This document shows, piece after piece, positions 46,448 to 55,550 of a stretch of DNA of 64,000 bases. The stretch's first letter is position 1. Each line of letters starts with the position of its first letter. Origin of the DNA: Acidimicrobiaceae bacterium (GTDB lineage: Bacteria; Actinomycetota; Acidimicrobiia; Acidimicrobiales; UBA8592); contig JAHECR010000007.1 in NCBI GenBank assembly GCA_024641655.1, positions 1 through 64,000 of the forward strand, in the 5' to 3' direction. Position numbers and translations under genes: made by a program. The notes under the pieces were generated by a model. That model did no database searches, had not been told where the DNA came from, and saw only the letters and a program-made list of their open reading frames with translations.

Positions 46448-46926
46448 TGGGCCTCGACGGCCACGAGGTCTCGTTCCGGCGCTCCGACATCGCCGCCGTC
46501 TTGGCCGAGATGGACACCTTGGCCGCCGCTGCCGATGGCCAGCAGTGGATCAACATCGGCCCCGACGTCGACGAGCGTCAGGTGCACACGGGCAGTTGGG
46601 CATGGCGGGTCTTCTCGAGCCGGGGTCCGGTGATCCCCCGGGTGACTTGGTTCCCCGCGCACCGCCGCCGGGGCAGGATGGAACCGACGCAGCTCGGGGT
46701 CTCCCATGCGACCGGCGCCAAGGTCGTCGAACGTCTCGCAGCGGCAGGGGTCAGGCTCCCCGCGGGGTGGGTCACCGTCGAGGACCACACCCGTCGTGGT
46801 CTCGTCGTGGCGATACCGCCGGGTGAGTCCCACGAGGTGGTCGTGCAGTTCGCGATGCGAGCCGTCCGGGTCCTGAGCCCCTTCGAGTTCGACGACCACT
46901 ACCTGGCGACGATCTACCGGCGCTGA
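46447..46926 (+). CDS. Conserved hypothetical protein
   Basis: A 159-residue soluble protein with a helical start and a strand-rich centre (WAWRVFSSRGPVIPRVTWFP; AGVRLPAGWVTVEDH). No family was recognised. It is coupled to the upstream lipoprotein gene by a 1-nt overlap and is convergent, with a 1-nt gap, with the next gene, so no separate terminator fits between them. Confidence 0.68.
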   Translation: MGLDGHEVSFRRSDIAAVLAEMDTLAAAADGQQWINIGPDVDERQVHTGSWAWRVFSSRGPVIPRVTWFPAHRRRGRMEPTQLGVSHATGAKVVERLAAAGVRLPAGWVTVEDHTRRGLVVAIPPGESHEVVVQFAMRAVRVLSPFEFDDHYLATIYRR

Positions 46927-46927
46927 C

Positions 46928-47377
46928 TCAGCGGCGAATGGTCACCTGCACGACGAGATCGCTGAACGAGGCCGGCCCGACCCCGTCGCTGCACTGGAGG
47001 ATCGTGCCGTCGTCGGTAGCCCGGGTGACGATGCCTGCATTCCCGGTCCAGGCACTGTCGATGCCCCCGAAGGACCAGGCGTTCCAGATCTCCAGGGTGG
47101 TCGAGGCGCCGGAAACCCTGAGCTCGACCGTGCTCGGGCTGGTGTCGCTCCAGAGCGCGATGACCGCAGCATCGTGCCCGTTCACCGAGAGCGTCCCCTC
47201 GTTCACTGCGAGCTTCAACGCTTGGGGGCGGGTGTCGCTGACATCGAGCCGCTCCACGGTGACGGCGGTGCCGTCACCGACGGGCAGCCGCACGAGCGCT
47301 CGCACGACGCGGCCGCGGTGATTGACGGTGTCGGTGTCGGAGTTCTCGAGCAGCTCGGCGATCGTCGGCTCGCCCAT
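46928..47377 (-). CDS. Hypothetical protein, beta-rich
   Basis: A 149-residue protein with no signal or membrane segment, mostly strand-like with repeated hydrophobic/polar alternation (AVTVERLDVSDTRPQALKLA; STVELRVSGAS). No family was recognised. Its start overlaps the stop of the upstream membrane-anchored gene by 1 nt, so the two are probably co-expressed. Confidence 0.65.
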   Translation of the reverse strand: MGEPTIAELLENSDTDTVNHRGRVVRALVRLPVGDGTAVTVERLDVSDTRPQALKLAVNEGTLSVNGHDAAVIALWSDTSPSTVELRVSGASTTLEIWNAWSFGGIDSAWTGNAGIVTRATDDGTILQCSDGVGPASFSDLVVQVTIRR

Positions 47378-48057
47378 CAGAAGAAGGGGTCGATCGAGTC
47401 GTCGGGCCAGATCGGGATCGGGGTCTCACCGTTGGTGTCCTCGAAGGTCACCGCGTGCAGTTTCATCATCTCGGTCCTGCCCGTGCGGGGGTTGCGACGC
47501 TGGGGCGCCTTGCCCGCGCGCATCCGGTCGACGTTCGATGCCCCGAAGATCGTCGAGCCGGGCGACGCAGCCACGTTGCGCCAGAACCGGGTGCGGACCG
47601 TGGAGGGTGCGGGTTCGGAGCCCTCAGCGGTGAGGTTGAAGACGTACTCACCTGGTGACCAACCGTTCCGCCGGTCCAGTGGCCCGCCATGGCCGGTGAC
47701 CGCCACGTTCCCAACCGTGACAGGGTCGTCCGGTGCGGCCGGACTGTCGCCGCCAGATTCGAGCGGGCCCGGTCGGGCAACCGATGCCGACTCGACGGGA
47801 GCCAGGACGGGAAGGTCGAGGGGCATCGGGTCCGGGCGTCCACCGACGGCGCCGGGTCGAACGCTGTCGGGGTCGACCGACGGTTGCGCTCGCCCCGAGG
47901 GCGGACGATGCGGCGCGCGCTCGTCGGGATAGCGGTACATCTTCGGCACGAAGCGGCGGTGTTTCATCGGTTTGCCGAACCAGTCGATCGCGACGGCGAG
48001 CAACGCGACGACGAGCATCACCAATCCGAATGCCACGAAGGTTTCCGATGAGCCCAT
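47377..48057 (-). CDS. Membrane-anchored hypothetical protein
   Basis: A 226-residue protein with a single N-terminal membrane helix (about 8-26), a basic flank (MKHRRFVPKMYRYPDERAP), a long Pro-rich disordered linker (about 48-110) and a small C-terminal domain. No family recognised. Coupled to the next gene. TAGCAT box 9 nt upstream. Confidence 0.66.
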   Translation of the reverse strand: MGSSETFVAFGLVMLVVALLAVAIDWFGKPMKHRRFVPKMYRYPDERAPHRPPSGRAQPSVDPDSVRPGAVGGRPDPMPLDLPVLAPVESASVARPGPLESGGDSPAAPDDPVTVGNVAVTGHGGPLDRRNGWSPGEYVFNLTAEGSEPAPSTVRTRFWRNVAASPGSTIFGASNVDRMRAGKAPQRRNPRTGRTEMMKLHAVTFEDTNGETPIPIWPDDSIDPFF

Positions 48058-48066
48058 GGTGTGACC

Positions 48067-48072
48067 ATGCTA
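48067..48072 (-). promoter_or_regulatory. -10 box of membrane-anchored hypothetical gene
   Basis: TAGCAT on the minus strand, 9 nt before ATG 48057. Confidence 0.35.
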
Positions 48073-48116
48073 ACGGCGGGCCGGGACGCGGGAGGACCCC
48101 GGGCGCAGCGTAAGGC

Positions 48117-48386
48117 TCAGCCGACGTCGCGATTGCTCTCGGAACCCCAGAATGCCTGCTCGGCGTCGAGCTCGTCGTCGCCGGCCTTGGTCTCGTCGAC
48201 GAGATCCCAGAATTCGTGGTTCTCGATCCAGCCCCTCGGCGAGGACGCCAGGGGATTCACCTGGCGCTCGGCGCTCACCTGCGGTCCGGTGGAGAACACC
48301 ATCAGCCAGGCGCCGGAGACGCGCAAAACGAAGATGCTGAAGAGGAAGACCGTGGCGAACACGGCCAGTGCGACCCATACCGACAT
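48117..48386 (-). CDS. Small single-helix membrane protein
   Basis: An 89-residue protein: one strong membrane helix (about 3-30) and an acidic C-terminal tail (HEFWDLVDETKAGDDELDAE). No family was recognised. A TAGGGT hexamer lies 11 nt before its ATG. It is divergent from the diguanylate cyclase gene. Confidence 0.6.
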   Translation of the reverse strand: MSVWVALAVFATVFLFSIFVLRVSGAWLMVFSTGPQVSAERQVNPLASSPRGWIENHEFWDLVDETKAGDDELDAEQAFWGSESNRDVG

Positions 48387-48515
48387 GACGAGACGTCACC
48401 CTATGGGGCAAGACGGCCCAGCGCAAGCAATGAGGGTGGGGGCCGCCTGGACCAACCCGATCCCGCGCCTCGGTGGGGAACTCATCTCGGGTTGCTGGGG
48501 GCCGATGGCGGGGCA

Positions 48516-49727
48516 ATGGCTGTTCTCTCCAACCCGTCGAGCGACGGGGTTTCCGCCACCCGGTTCTCCGCGGTGCGTTTCCTCCTGCGCTTCGTGGCCG
48601 TCGTCGCCATCCCCATTATCGTCCTGGGAGCCTTGCTGTGGTGGCTCGTCGGAAACGATCGGGTGCAGCGGACCATCGAGCTCCAGGCGGCGCAGAACCA
48701 CCGGATCGTCGAGTTTGCGCTCGGTGACGGCCTCACCGTGGAAGGTGATCCGGGCGTGCGTCCGGCACTCGTCGTGGTCCCCGATCCCGTACGGCTCACC
48801 ACCGCTCGCGCTGCGGTTCTTGAACCCCTGCTCGGCACCCATCGCCTGCGGATCGTCGACCCCTCCGGCGCAGTGTTGTACTCCGACGTCGCGTCGGAGG
48901 TGGGCACGACGATTCGCCTCGATGCGGCCGATCTGCGAGCGCTCTCTGGCGTGCCCACCGGCGTCCAGGTGCCCCAGGACGGCTCGGCGGTGACCTACAC
49001 GCTTCCCTGGGCTCCGCCAGGGCGCGCAACGGTGGCGTTGGTGCAGCTCACCGTGGCCGACGACGTGTCGGTCAGCGCAACGGTTGCCGACGTCGCCGAC
49101 CTTGGCTTCCTGTTCGGCGGTGCGTTCCTGGGGCTGCTCATTGCGCTCGGTCCCATGTGCTGGTGGGCGCTCGGGCAGATCCGTCGGCAGTTCCGTCGCA
49201 CCCGGGTCATGGCCCTGAACGACGCGCTCACGGGTCTGGCGAACCGGATGCAGTTCCATGACCGACTCGACGAGGCGATCGCTGCCGCTCAGCGAGGCAA
49301 CGGTCGCGTTGGGCTGATCATGGTCGACCTGGACGGATTCAAGGCCATCAACGACACCGGGGGCCACGCTGCCGGCGACCGTTTGCTGAAGCGTGTCGCC
49401 GCCGGTCTTCGAGAAGCCACCCGGCGCAACGAGATCCCGTGCCGTCTCGGTGGCGACGAGTTCGCCGTCGTCGTCCCGCGTCTCGGCTCGCGCGAGGAAC
49501 TGGTGGCGCTTGCGGACCGGCTGCACGAGTCTCTCGACCTCGACGTGCCCTTCTCTGACGGTCGCTCGCTGCGGGTGACCGCGAGCATGGGCCTGGCGGT
49601 GTTCCCCGAAGATGCCCACGACGTCGACGAGATCGTCAACGTCGCCGATGTCGCCATGTACGGCGTCAAGGCCGCACGCAAGGCCAAGCTGCCGCCGCGC
49701 TCGACGCGCAGCTTCTCGGCGCGCTGA
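48516..49727 (+). CDS. Membrane diguanylate cyclase (GGDEF)
   Basis: A 403-residue protein with TM1 (about 22-44), an extracytoplasmic domain of ~150 residues, TM2 (about 195-218) and a C-terminal GGDEF domain; the catalytic motif GGDEF is at 312-316. It should make c-di-GMP in response to an external or membrane signal. No obvious inhibitory RxxD motif is seen directly before GGDEF. The open frame upstream to 48216 is not used. It ends just before a small membrane protein on the other strand. Confidence 0.88.
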   Translation: MAVLSNPSSDGVSATRFSAVRFLLRFVAVVAIPIIVLGALLWWLVGNDRVQRTIELQAAQNHRIVEFALGDGLTVEGDPGVRPALVVVPDPVRLTTARAAVLEPLLGTHRLRIVDPSGAVLYSDVASEVGTTIRLDAADLRALSGVPTGVQVPQDGSAVTYTLPWAPPGRATVALVQLTVADDVSVSATVADVADLGFLFGGAFLGLLIALGPMCWWALGQIRRQFRRTRVMALNDALTGLANRMQFHDRLDEAIAAAQRGNGRVGLIMVDLDGFKAINDTGGHAAGDRLLKRVAAGLREATRRNEIPCRLGGDEFAVVVPRLGSREELVALADRLHESLDLDVPFSDGRSLRVTASMGLAVFPEDAHDVDEIVNVADVAMYGVKAARKAKLPPRSTRSFSAR

Positions 49728-49773
49728 TGGGGTGAGCAGCCAGGCGAGGGCCACGACGAGGCCATCCGCGGTC

Positions 49774-49974
49774 TCAGAAGTCGATGTCGAGGACGAGTAC
49801 GGCGAGGGTGACCAGCATGGTGACGATGCTGATCCACACCGGGATGCCGAGCGCCGCCAGCAGAACCCCTGCTGCGGTGAGCGGGATCGTCCAGATCACG
49901 GCTCGGCGGGCCAGCACCTGGATCGCATGGCGGCGGGCCGTCTCGTCGGGGTCGGCCTCGTCACCGATCGTCAT
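49774..49974 (-). CDS. Small two-helix membrane protein
   Basis: A 66-residue protein with a charged N-terminus and two hydrophobic helices (about 28-44 and 47-64). Its ATG overlaps the stop of the MBL-fold gene by 4 nt. No family recognised. Confidence 0.62.
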   Translation of the reverse strand: MTIGDEADPDETARRHAIQVLARRAVIWTIPLTAAGVLLAALGIPVWISIVTMLVTLAVLVLDIDF

Positions 49975-50969
49975 GGGCAGGAGCGGTAGAGGGAGTCCGC
50001 AGTGGGGTCCCCGTCGTCGGCGAGGACCGCCCCACGTTCGGTCAGGTGCAGCAGGTGACTGTAGACGGACTGTCCGGCCGCCATGTGCAGGACGTGCGGT
50101 GTCGCCTGGTACATGGCGGTGACCAACTCGGGGATCGACTTCGGTCCCGTGGCCAGGCAATCGAGGATCTGACGCTCCCGGTCGTGGCGGTGCGCGATCA
50201 GTGAACGGGTGAACGCCTGCGGGTCGGGGATCCGCGGTCCGTGGGTCGGGTAGAACCAGCGGTCGGTGCGCTCGAGGAGGAGCGCGAGGCTGTTCAGGTA
50301 GTCGCGCATCGACCCCTCCGGTGAGGGGACGACCGATGTCGACCAACCCATCACGTGATCGCCGCTGAACAGGCTCTGCTCCTCGCGTAGGGCGAAACAC
50401 AGGTGGTTGGAGATGTGGCCGGGGGTGTGCACGGCCTCGATGGTCCAGGTCCCGCCCTCGACGACGTCGCCATGGCCGAGCTCGATGTCGGGGCAGTGGC
50501 TCATGTCACCGGGCTCGTCCTGGTCGCCATGGGCGCCGGCGCGTTTGGGCTGGCTCTTCTCGAGCTCCGCGAGCTCCTCGGGCGTGGGTTTCAGCGCCTC
50601 CCAACTCGTGGGCGTTGCCCGCGCCCGCAGTTCCTGGGGGGGAACCGGGTGGGTGCCGAACCCGAGGATGGGGGCGCCCGTCGCGGTCTGGAGCGGCCGA
50701 GAGGCGGGGGAGTGATCCCGGTGGGTGTGGGTCACCAGGATGTGGGTGACCTCCTCACCGGCCACCGCCGCGAGCAACGCGTCGTGGTGGGCCTCGTCGT
50801 CGGGGCCGGGATCGATGATCGCCACCTGCCCACGCCCGACGATGTAGGTGCCGGTGCCGGTGAACGTGAAGCGCCCGGGGTTGTTGCAAACCACCCGGCG
50901 GACCATGGGGCTCACCTCGACGACGTCGCCGTAGCGCGGCTCGAAGTCGGTGAGGTAAGGGATCGGCAT
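49971..50969 (-). CDS. MBL-fold metallohydrolase (LACTB2-like)
   Basis: A 332-residue metallo-beta-lactamase-fold enzyme. The THTHRDH motif (about residues 80-86) binds the metals, and further metal-binding regions (VHTPGHISNH; FSGDHVMG) follow. A C-terminal winged-helix-like tail is present, as in LACTB2-type hydrolases. The substrate is unknown. ATG 50969 is chosen; the frame extends to 51122 in a low-complexity part overlapping the next gene. Confidence 0.88.
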   Translation of the reverse strand: MPIPYLTDFEPRYGDVVEVSPMVRRVVCNNPGRFTFTGTGTYIVGRGQVAIIDPGPDDEAHHDALLAAVAGEEVTHILVTHTHRDHSPASRPLQTATGAPILGFGTHPVPPQELRARATPTSWEALKPTPEELAELEKSQPKRAGAHGDQDEPGDMSHCPDIELGHGDVVEGGTWTIEAVHTPGHISNHLCFALREEQSLFSGDHVMGWSTSVVPSPEGSMRDYLNSLALLLERTDRWFYPTHGPRIPDPQAFTRSLIAHRHDRERQILDCLATGPKSIPELVTAMYQATPHVLHMAAGQSVYSHLLHLTERGAVLADDGDPTADSLYRSCP

Positions 50970-51018
50970 GCTCGCACCCCGGTTCGCGCAGTGGTTCCAG
51001 CCGCCATTGTGGCGCGGC

Positions 51019-53157
51019 TCAGCGTTGGCTGCGCGCGATCGCGACGAACGTGTCGACGTCGAGCGGTTCGCTGAACAGGTGCCCCTGAGCGAGAGGGCAC
51101 CGTAGATCGCGCAGGGTGGCATGCTGCTCGATGGTCTCGACTCCTTCGGCGATGACCTCGAGGCCGTCGGTGCGCGCCAGCTCCAGCACCGCCATGGCCA
51201 GGGTGCGGTCGTGATCGTCGACGTCGACGTCGAGCTGCTGGATGAAGCGACGGCCGAGTTTGACGACGTGGGCCCCGTGCTCGGCCAGGCTGCTCAGCAA
51301 GGCCCAGTCGGCGCCGACCTCATCGAAGGAGACCATGGCGCGCACGGCGCCCAGAGCGCCGAGCACGGTTCGTGCCCCCGGGTCGTCGCGGAGGGTGCGC
51401 TGGTCGATCTCGACGGCGAGAGATGACGGGTCGACGCCGTTGGTCGCCAGGGCCGAATCGATCATCGACGGCAAACGCTCGTCGAGGAGCTGGCGTGACG
51501 ACAGATTCACCGAGACCCACTGCAGGTCGGGCGCGGCGGCTCGGAGCGTGACGAGGTCGCGGCAGGCCTGATCCAGGACCCAGGCGCCGATCGGCAAGAT
51601 GAGGCCGGTGTCCTCGGCGAGATCGAGGAACGCCGCAGGCGTGAGCAGCACGCCGTCGTGGTCCCATCGCAAGAGGGCTTCGGCGCCGACGAGCGCGCCG
51701 TCGAGGCGCACGATCGGCTGGTAGACGAGGCGCAGTCGGCCTTCGTGGAGGGCCGACTGCAGAGCGGTGATCTCCGCCAACCGCTGTTCTGCTGCCGTCT
51801 GCAGTTCGGCGGTGAAGCTGACGGTCTGGTTGCGTCCCTTCGCCTTGGCCCGCACGAGTGCCAGGTCGGCCGCTCGCAGCAACGTGTCGCCGTCGGCGGT
51901 CGCGGGGCGGCCGTGTGCGGTGCCCACACTCGCCCGTATCGGAACCTCGCGGCCGGCGGTCGAGATGGGGCTGTCGAGCGCGGCGTGGATCTCGTGGGCG
52001 AGTCCGGTGAGGAACTCGACGGGCTCCTGGGAGCCGCCGCAGAGGACAGCGAAGGTGTTGCCACCGATGCGTGCTACCAGCGCTGCATCGGCATCGTCGG
52101 TGGCCTCAGGCGACCGGCGTGGTGCGACGGTGCCCGCGACGCGCGACAGCCGCGACGCAACCGTGCGAAGGACCGCATCGCCGACGTCATGGCCGAGGTT
52201 GTCGTTGACGAGCATGAAATGGTCGAGATCGACGAGCGCCAACCCGACCGCGGCATCGTCGGTGCGCGCGGTGTCGAATGCCTGTTCCAGACGTTCTCGC
52301 AGGGAGCGACGGTTGGCGAGACCGGTGAGCGAATCGCTGGCGGCCGCCAACTCGAGACGCTCTTCGGCGACGCGTCGGTCGGTGACGTCGGCGATGTTGA
52401 ACACGATGGCGGCCACGTCGTCGTCGTGGAGCAGGTTCGTCACCGTCGCCTCACACGCACGGAACGTGCCGTCCAGGTGCCCGACCCGGAAGTCGTCGAT
52501 GCGAACGGGCTCCCCCGGCAATCCGAGGACGTGGTTGAAGATCGTGGCGACGCGAGCGAGCGTGTCGGGGTGCAGCAGCTCGAACACGGGTCGCCCGGCG
52601 AGCTCGCCGGCCCCGATGCCGAGCATGTGGTCGACGCCCGGTGATGCCCGCACGATGCGGCCGGCGCTGTCGAGCACCAGGACGAGGCCCGGGGCGTGCG
52701 CGATCATGGCCTCGGAACGGCGTCGGCTCCGGCGCTCACGTCGGTCGACATCGTGCTCGTCGCTGCGGTCCACGCCGACCACCAGCACCTGAACGAACCG
52801 GTCCTCGTAGATGACGGGGGTCACGCGCAGCTCGAACCAGTGGGGTTCGTCCCCGACGGGTACCTGGAGCGAGCGGGGGGCGAACGGTTCGGCGCGCAGC
52901 GCGCGCAGCACCGGTTCGAGGACGGTGAACCCTCCGACGGGGATCACCTCGCCGAGATGGGGACCCGAGGGATGGGTCGCGGTGATGAACCGTCGCAACA
53001 GCGGGTCGCTCGCGAGCACCGTGAGACCCCCGGGAACGACGTTGGCGACCAGGCAGGGACCCGGGATGGCCGCGGCGAACAGTCGTGCCTGCGCCAGATC
53101 GAGGGGCACGCTCCGCAGATCGGTTTGTACCCGCTGGTCGGCGCTCACCCTCTCCAA
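51019..53157 (-). CDS. PAS-GGDEF-EAL protein with degenerate catalytic motifs
   Basis: A 712-residue protein with two PAS-like regions (about 30-130 and 145-270), a GGDEF domain and an EAL domain. The GGDEF motif reads GGNTF (about 365), so cyclase activity is unlikely. EAL is present (about 493), but the conserved DDFGTG is replaced by FDEVGADWA and the KIDGSF block by KLGRRF, arguing against phosphodiesterase activity. It may bind c-di-GMP or GTP as a sensor. Start codon is uncertain (TTG 53157 or GTG 53148). Confidence 0.85.
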   Translation of the reverse strand: MERVSADQRVQTDLRSVPLDLAQARLFAAAIPGPCLVANVVPGGLTVLASDPLLRRFITATHPSGPHLGEVIPVGGFTVLEPVLRALRAEPFAPRSLQVPVGDEPHWFELRVTPVIYEDRFVQVLVVGVDRSDEHDVDRRERRSRRRSEAMIAHAPGLVLVLDSAGRIVRASPGVDHMLGIGAGELAGRPVFELLHPDTLARVATIFNHVLGLPGEPVRIDDFRVGHLDGTFRACEATVTNLLHDDDVAAIVFNIADVTDRRVAEERLELAAASDSLTGLANRRSLRERLEQAFDTARTDDAAVGLALVDLDHFMLVNDNLGHDVGDAVLRTVASRLSRVAGTVAPRRSPEATDDADAALVARIGGNTFAVLCGGSQEPVEFLTGLAHEIHAALDSPISTAGREVPIRASVGTAHGRPATADGDTLLRAADLALVRAKAKGRNQTVSFTAELQTAAEQRLAEITALQSALHEGRLRLVYQPIVRLDGALVGAEALLRWDHDGVLLTPAAFLDLAEDTGLILPIGAWVLDQACRDLVTLRAAAPDLQWVSVNLSSRQLLDERLPSMIDSALATNGVDPSSLAVEIDQRTLRDDPGARTVLGALGAVRAMVSFDEVGADWALLSSLAEHGAHVVKLGRRFIQQLDVDVDDHDRTLAMAVLELARTDGLEVIAEGVETIEQHATLRDLRCPLAQGHLFSEPLDVDTFVAIARSQR

Positions 53158-53361
53158 TCGGCGGCTTCGCCGGCCGCTTTAGGAGGCGAGGGGCGGGTGA
53201 GCGTCAGCGAACCGACGGCGACCCGACCAGAGGAGAAGCGATCGGGCTCTGGCCGGGGACGCGGCCAGGAACCACCGAACGGCTCGCTGCGCGTTGCCCG
53301 TCCGCGCCGGCCCCAGCGCGCCTCGGCGGACGGGAAGTGTGTCGGACCCGCCGTGAAGCGA

Positions 53362-53367
53362 CACAAT
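53362..53367 (+). promoter_or_regulatory. -10-like box (CACAAT) of Ppx/GppA gene
   Basis: CACAAT, 6 nt before GTG 53374. It matches the box at 10292 and supports this start over the ATG at 53443. Confidence 0.4.
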
Positions 53368-53373
53368 GGCGCC

Positions 53374-55041
53374 GTGGACCTGGAGACCATCGGCGCGTTC
53401 GAGGGCGGCGACAGACCCGATCGGCCGGGCCGCATCGGCGCGATGCGCACCGGGGGTGAGATCCGCGCTGCGATCGATCTCGGCACCAACTCGTTCCATC
53501 TCCTGGTCGCCAGGATCGGTCCCGACGGCCGCCAGGACGTGCTCGCCAAGGAGAAGGAAGTCGTGCGCCTGGGGTCCGGCGCAAGCGACATGAGCGTGCT
53601 CACCGATGACGCGATGGACCGTGGTATCGAAGCCCTGCGCCGCTTCGCCTGGATCGCCGAGAGCTTCGGCGCCACGGTCGACGCGATCGCGACGAGCGCC
53701 CTGCGCGAAGCGCAGAACCGTGAGGTCTTCCTCCGCCGTGCGTTCGAGGAGACCGGCATCATGATCGAAGTGGTGTCGGGCGTCGAGGAGGCCCGACTCA
53801 TCCACCTCGGCGTGCTGCAGTCGTTGCCGTTGTTCGAGGAGCGGATCCTCGTCATCGACATCGGAGGCGGCAGCACCGAGTTCCTGATCGGTCGTGGGAC
53901 CACCGTCGAGCTCGCCAGATCGACGAAGCTCGGCGCCATTCGCCTCACGGATCGCTTCTTTCCCGGCGGCTTCGTGCGGACGCGAGCTGTTCGGGACTGC
54001 CGGAGCTACGTGGCCGCTTTCCTGGTGCAAGTCGTGGCCGACGTGCGCGAGCGCCGGCCGTTCACCGCGGTGGGGAGCTCGGGCACCATCGTCAACATTG
54101 CGCGCATCATCACCGCTGCCGACGGTGGCGACCCCCTGAGCGTCGGGAGCGGCACCACGTTCAGCGCTGAGCAGCTCGATGCATGCGTCGAGCTGCTCCT
54201 CGGTCGCAAGAGCCCCGAGGAGCGGCTCGACATTGAGGGACTCGACGAACGCCGGGCCGACATCATCGTGGCCGGAGCGGTGCTCCTGCAGGAGATCTTT
54301 CGCCGGCTCGCGATCGAATCGATGGTCGTCTCCGATGCGGCGCTGCGCGAAGGCATCCTGCTCGACAAGATGGCGGTGACCAATGCGCCGCAGGCCTTCC
54401 ACCATCTCAGCGACATCCGGCGACAGTCGGTGCTGCGCATGGCCGAGCTCTACCACGAGGATCTGGGCCACATCAGCCGGGCCACCGATCTGGCCCTCGA
54501 GCTGTTCGACGCGCTGGTGGACGTGCACGGACTCTCCGTCGCCGACCGCGACTGCCTCGAGGCGGCCGGACTGCTCCACAATGTCGGCCTGTTCGTCTCC
54601 CACGCAGCGCATCACAAGCACTCGTACTACGTGATCAGGAACTCCGATCAGCTCGCGGGGTTCACCGACCATGAGATCGAGATGATCGCCCAAGTCGCGC
54701 GTTACCATCGCAAGAGCGCGCCCAAGAGCAGCCACGTCGAGTTCCAGGCGCTTTCCGAAGCGGACCAAAACAAGGTGCGCCTCCTCGCGGGCATGTTGCG
54801 CATCGGCATCGCGCTCGATCGCACCCGCCAGGGAGGGGTCGAGGGCATCACGGTCGTCGTCGCCGGAGCCGAAGGCTCGGCCGACTCGGCTCCCGCGCCG
54901 ATCGTCGTCGACATCGGCTGTGCCGACGACGTGGACGTCAGCCTCGAGATGTACAGCGCGCAAGAGCGGAAGGATCTGCTGGTCAGTGCGCTCGGTTGCC
55001 AGGTAGAACTGCGGTTCGTGTCGGCCCGTCGCGTCTCATGA
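53374..55041 (+). CDS. Ppx/GppA-type exopolyphosphatase
   Basis: A 555-residue enzyme of the Ppx/GppA family (actin-like fold). The N-terminal phosphate loop AIDLGTNSFHLL and DIGGGSTEFLIG are intact, and a C-terminal HD-type helical domain (with a HNVG motif and HHKHSYY) completes the long form. It degrades polyphosphate or pppGpp. Its stop overlaps the next gene by 4 nt. An upstream frame reaching 52696 is not coding; start choice follows the promoter spacing. Confidence 0.9.
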   Translation: MDLETIGAFEGGDRPDRPGRIGAMRTGGEIRAAIDLGTNSFHLLVARIGPDGRQDVLAKEKEVVRLGSGASDMSVLTDDAMDRGIEALRRFAWIAESFGATVDAIATSALREAQNREVFLRRAFEETGIMIEVVSGVEEARLIHLGVLQSLPLFEERILVIDIGGGSTEFLIGRGTTVELARSTKLGAIRLTDRFFPGGFVRTRAVRDCRSYVAAFLVQVVADVRERRPFTAVGSSGTIVNIARIITAADGGDPLSVGSGTTFSAEQLDACVELLLGRKSPEERLDIEGLDERRADIIVAGAVLLQEIFRRLAIESMVVSDAALREGILLDKMAVTNAPQAFHHLSDIRRQSVLRMAELYHEDLGHISRATDLALELFDALVDVHGLSVADRDCLEAAGLLHNVGLFVSHAAHHKHSYYVIRNSDQLAGFTDHEIEMIAQVARYHRKSAPKSSHVEFQALSEADQNKVRLLAGMLRIGIALDRTRQGGVEGITVVVAGAEGSADSAPAPIVVDIGCADDVDVSLEMYSAQERKDLLVSALGCQVELRFVSARRVS

Positions 55042-55550
55042 CCTCCCGCATCCTCTATGTCTGCACCGGCAACGCTGCTCGTTCGGTGATGGCCGCCGTC
55101 ATGACCCGTGAGCGCGCACCGCATCTCGAGGTGCGCTCGGCGGGGACGTTCTCCATCTCCGGCCAGCCCATGAGCCAGCGCACCCGCGCGGCGTTGGCGG
55201 CGCACGGACTCGCCGACAACGAGCACCGCAGCCAGCAGCTCGAGTCGCGGGATTGTGCCTGGGCCGACTTGATCGTGGTCTTCGAGCCACACCACATCCA
55301 CTACGTGCGTCGGAACCACGAGAACGTGGCGCAGCGCGCCGCCAGCCTCCCCCGGTTGCTGCGCGACCTCGGGCCTGCGACCGACGGTCCGCTCGTCGAT
55401 CGGGTGGCGGCGTTGCGGCTGCACGAGGTCGAGATCGAGCCGTGGGAAGAGGTTGTCGATCCCGCTGGCGGCGACCAGGACGTCTTTCACGAGTGCGCGA
55501 ACCAGATCAGCACGCTCATCGATGCCCTCCTGCCGAGACTCGCACCGTGA
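55038..55550 (+). CDS. Low-molecular-weight phosphatase-like protein
   Basis: A 170-residue protein of the LMW protein tyrosine phosphatase/arsenate reductase fold. The C-X5-R loop is C9-TGNAA-R15, followed by S16. A late DPAGGDQDVF block provides the general-acid Asp region. The true substrate (phosphotyrosine, arginine phosphate or arsenate) cannot be told. It is coupled on both sides (ATGA upstream, GTGA downstream) in an operon starting with the exopolyphosphatase. Confidence 0.85.
   Translation: MTSRILYVCTGNAARSVMAAVMTRERAPHLEVRSAGTFSISGQPMSQRTRAALAAHGLADNEHRSQQLESRDCAWADLIVVFEPHHIHYVRRNHENVAQRAASLPRLLRDLGPATDGPLVDRVAALRLHEVEIEPWEEVVDPAGGDQDVFHECANQISTLIDALLPRLAP

Noticed and set aside
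53179-54963. 594-codon minus-strand frame across the Ppx/GppA gene
   Set aside because: Antisense shadow of a conserved gene; no recognisable domain.
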